From Branchiostoma floridae (lineage: Eukaryota; Chordata; Leptocardii; Amphioxiformes; Branchiostomatidae), in contig NC_049983.1 of the NCBI RefSeq assembly GCF_000003815.2, positions 10,572,699-10,636,698 of the forward strand: DNA of 64,000 bases, read 5' to 3'. Every line of letters begins with the position of its first letter. The stretch's first letter is position 1. Positions 60,853 through 64,000 of this stretch are shown here, one piece after another. Below the pieces are notes generated by a model. That model worked only from the letters and a program-made list of their open reading frames with translations, was not told the DNA's origin and did not search any database. The position numbers were made by a program, and so were the translations under genes.

Positions 60853-63816
60853 CGTCACTGATGCATTCAAAGAAGGTGATAAAAGATTGTTCCACCTTCG
60901 TTGCCAATATAGTCCAGCTTTGAATCACACATGAGGGCGGAACCACTGTATGGTGGTCATTAGGGGGAATGAAGCTTAGCGCCTTCCTGTTCCTCCTGCA
61001 TATTCCAAGAGAAAAGCTCGCAGCTAACGTTACGCGTCTAACGTTACACATGGTTTTAGTTATTTCTTGGTTCTTTTGTTGTCGTTCCTAGCTGAAGTCT
61101 CTGCTTTCTATTCTAGCTAAGTTCCGTTGCAATACCGATGGAAAAAAATCGTTTAGGAAGCATGATTAGAATTTGAAGTGTGAAAGTTTGGAAAATGAAT
61201 AGCAATGGGTATAGGACTATGGAAACCGTATTCTTGTGAAATTTATGGAAACCGGTATTTCTTTCTGAAGTCCCCATCCGGTCAAAGTCGTGAGTAAAAG
61301 GGTATACTTTGCGTCGGCCCGATAAGCCATGAAAGTGTTATGGGTCGGACGATAAGGGCGCGAGAACACATCATATTAGCCGCCAATTGTTGTTACCGGC
61401 GTGGCGATTTATTGGTTTAGGGCGCACAGGAACTCAGGGTCTTTCCTGGTCCCGGTGTGTCATGTGAGATCGACATTCTTTTCCTTCGCGTCAGTAAATT
61501 AACGTTGAAGACTCCTTTTCCGACAAACATGAGTTTTTACATTGATTTGTTCCAGATTTGGTCTTGAAGCTTTTAAATCAAGGATTTTGGTGGTCTCTTG
61601 TGTGAAAACTTGTCAACAAGCCGTGCAACAAGGGAACATGTTAACAGTCTGAGGATGGGGATTTTGTTACAGACTTTTTAAACCCGAAAACAGTATCAAA
61701 GCCTAAAGCAACGTCTAACCCGTACGTCTTGTCTCCTCACAAATCTCACCTTTAAGCGCTTTTCCACGAAACGCCCGTAAACTCTGTAATTTTCTCAGTC
61801 CAATTTAAATTCTTCAATGGTTTTTCGTATTCGCAAGATGACGTTGTCAAGGAAATTACTTGTTTATGCTTCAGGGCAAAGCCTTAAAATATTGCGCTGA
61901 TAAAATCAAGGTCAAAGGGCCGAAAAACGAAGTCCAATTCATCGACATTTCTTCATTAAAAACTGAAGACCTATAAACAGGTACAGCGCTTGTTGGTAGA
62001 ATTACGTATTTCAAATCTCTCAATTTCCGCGTCTTTCTTTTAACGTTACAATTACTTAGTTCAAGGAACTTTCCTGAAAGCTCATTGCTTAGTTGTACCA
62101 ACTTTGAAGACTGTCTTCCAACGAAGTTCCAAGTAACATTTCCTACCAATGACACGGGTTTATCACAAAGTAAACTTTCTGCCCACACACACTGACCGGG
62201 GGTGACCCCACCCTCGGCTCCTGAGTCACTGTTATAACATGGCCAGTTGGGCCAGGTTGTTTGTATGGAACATGTTGTTTGTACTAACTTACACATCAGT
62301 TGAAACACCAGTGGAGCATGGTACACCTGCTAGGAGCCTTTGTTGTAAAAACTACAGTGCCACCAGCAATGAATAATGGATGCTGTCTCAACTAGAAATT
62401 TACTGGCAAAAACACTTCCTTATCTTAATTCTTATAATCCATTGTTTTTGTCCATTGTCCTATATGTTCGTTACCTCCTAATTCGTGAGAAACTCACAAC
62501 CAGGCCATGAATAATAGATTTTCTCACAGAACTTTTCTTGTCGTGATTCTTATCATCCATTGTCATAGTTCATTTTTTGCCATTTATTTCCTCAAAATAA
62601 CAGTAACCTTACAGGAGATACTATGGAAATAGGGCACAAAAGAAGACCATTGGCTTATGCTGCATTTGTATTTTAGAGATTAATTTTGTTCGCAAAAGTA
62701 ATGCCATTTTGTGCAAGGGACATCTAAAACACCCCTACAACAGCTCATGCATGTGTATGGGTTTGTATTCTATTATCAACCCAACCATAGGTCATTAAAC
62801 AAGTTTCTTTCATCTCCTGCTCACTGTTTGCTTTCGTTTTCCTCATGACATGTTCCCAATTATTACTCACTACATTTCAGTTTGCCCACGGCGCTTATAA
62901 TCAATGTTTTGTCAATGTCTTGCTCGGAGACACTTTGTTTTGCAAATGTTTGGAACAATTGTGAGCACAGAAGACCCATATAACCTGAGGAAAATGGGTC
63001 ATCGGTTTGTTACAAAGGGACCTTGCCTCCTGTAGTTTGTATAAAATAATTGAAGTGTTTTCCGTGTGTTTCATTTTCTGTGACAAAGTCATTTTCCACA
63101 GCCTTTTAGGAAGATTTGGAAAACATATACATGTACTTGAACTAAAAGTACTGTACATGTATACATGTACATGTACATTACTAACATGGCCAAAGTGGTA
63201 AAAAATAGATTAGAAAAACTTTCATCATTCTTTAACATTCGTTTCTTTGATAAATTTGGATAAAGTCATTAACTTTATGCTAGTTTGTATCCAAGCACAT
63301 GTTGCTATACTGCTGCAGACCACATATAACTTTACCTAACTTTAGGCCAGAAAAAACAAACTTGTCCTTCCTAATGTCATTGCAAACAGTGAGGGGTGTG
63401 TGCTTCCGTTGTTTCTGCAAGCATCAAAATTAAAGGTGTCCCGCTGAAACCCAAGGAAGCTGAGTATTAGGAACAGTATGAAGAATTACACTGAGTCACT
63501 AACTACTGTTTGATGAGTGGAAATGAGCCGTGTTATGCCCTGTCCTTGGGAATGCAGTGTCCTGTTTGTGCTGTTTCAGAACGATACTGTTACCGTCATG
63601 AGTCAGCAATCTAAAAATTCCTTCTTCTTGGAAATACCGATGGGAAATTAAAGTGGTCATTACTTTTGGCCAGGTCTTTCCCTGGGGGACTTAACTTGAC
63701 CTTCGCAGTTGTTTAGGCATCAACACAGGAACATGCTGGGGGTAGCTGATGGAAAAACACCTTGTCCAGTGTAATTGTTTACTTTCCTGAAAGCCTTTGA
63801 ACTGGCATGCCATGAT
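60853..63816. other. No gene seen
   Basis: 3 kb. Probably intron of the EFCC1-like gene or intergenic. An alternating ATGTAC tract occurs at ~63140-63180. A 151-codon minus-strand ORF (61871-62326) is unrecognised. Confidence 0.5.
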
Positions 63817-63920
63817 AATCTCTATGCAGATCTTTCTGTTGGCAAGACAGAATCTACTCCAACCTTTGTCTATGTATACGGTTTGCCAACTGAGAGATGG
63901 CAAAGATCTGCTTGGAGATT
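63817..63920. mobile_element. MITE family A, copy 3 (short)
   Basis: 104 bp. Left AATCTCTATGCAGATCTTTC and right CAAAGATCTGCTTGGAGATT pair, and GTTGGCAA / TTTGCCAAC lies inside. More diverged than the other copies. Confidence 0.75.
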
Positions 63921-64000
63921 GATACTTTAAAGTTTCTGTCAACTATTAAGTTTTATCCAAGATTTTCCTCACTGAATAACTCCCTATTTTGAATGAATCA

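Overview
The window is animal nuclear DNA. The genes are intron-rich with GT-AG splice sites, the gene density is low, and there are many short inverted-repeat elements, LINE relics, minisatellites and one assembly gap (N run at 36007-36180). The gene content (a CYP2-clan cytochrome P450, a Shisa-family membrane protein, an EFCC1-like EF-hand/coiled-coil protein) and the repeat types suit an invertebrate chordate. A lancelet (Branchiostoma) is my best guess, but this is inference and no single base proves it.

Layout. 1-10.1 kb is a graveyard of repeats: a degenerate ~80-100 bp tandem repeat, DIRS-like reverse transcriptase debris, rearranged CR1-type LINE pieces and a LINE 3' end with its tail. 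10.5-33.1 kb holds a ten-exon cytochrome P450 gene on the minus strand. All ten exons join in frame to 494 codons with the standard P450 signature motifs. Its exon 2 is split by a 13,452 bp Ty3/gypsy LTR retrotransposon (19235-32686, plus strand). That element has two 1,348 bp LTRs that look identical, gag and pol joined by a probable -1 frameshift, and a ~4.2 kb region after pol with no recognised product. The P450 introns carry a LINE end, a LINE fragment, MITEs, a hairpin element and a four-unit ~150 bp tandem array whose paralogue lies at 37.9-38.5 kb.

33-39.6 kb is intergenic, with a TIR element, the N gap and an internally deleted mariner with perfect 33 bp TIRs. At 39.6-42.0 kb is a 2.36 kb TA-flanked TIR element packed with about two dozen hairpin-like units of the form CACT-N8-AGTG. 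It ends ~175 bp before the start codon of a six-exon Shisa-family gene (42165-45384, plus). 45.4-57.5 kb is mostly gene-free with MITEs and a pair of inverted 10-bp-unit arrays. The EFCC1-like gene starts at 58100 (plus). Two exons are clear to 59743; the remaining exons were not found before 64000.

The three genes show no shared pathway; this is a chance neighbourhood. The most striking biology is the very young retrotransposon in a coding exon of an otherwise intact P450, followed by the palindromic-unit arrays inside the TIR element next to the Shisa-family promoter.
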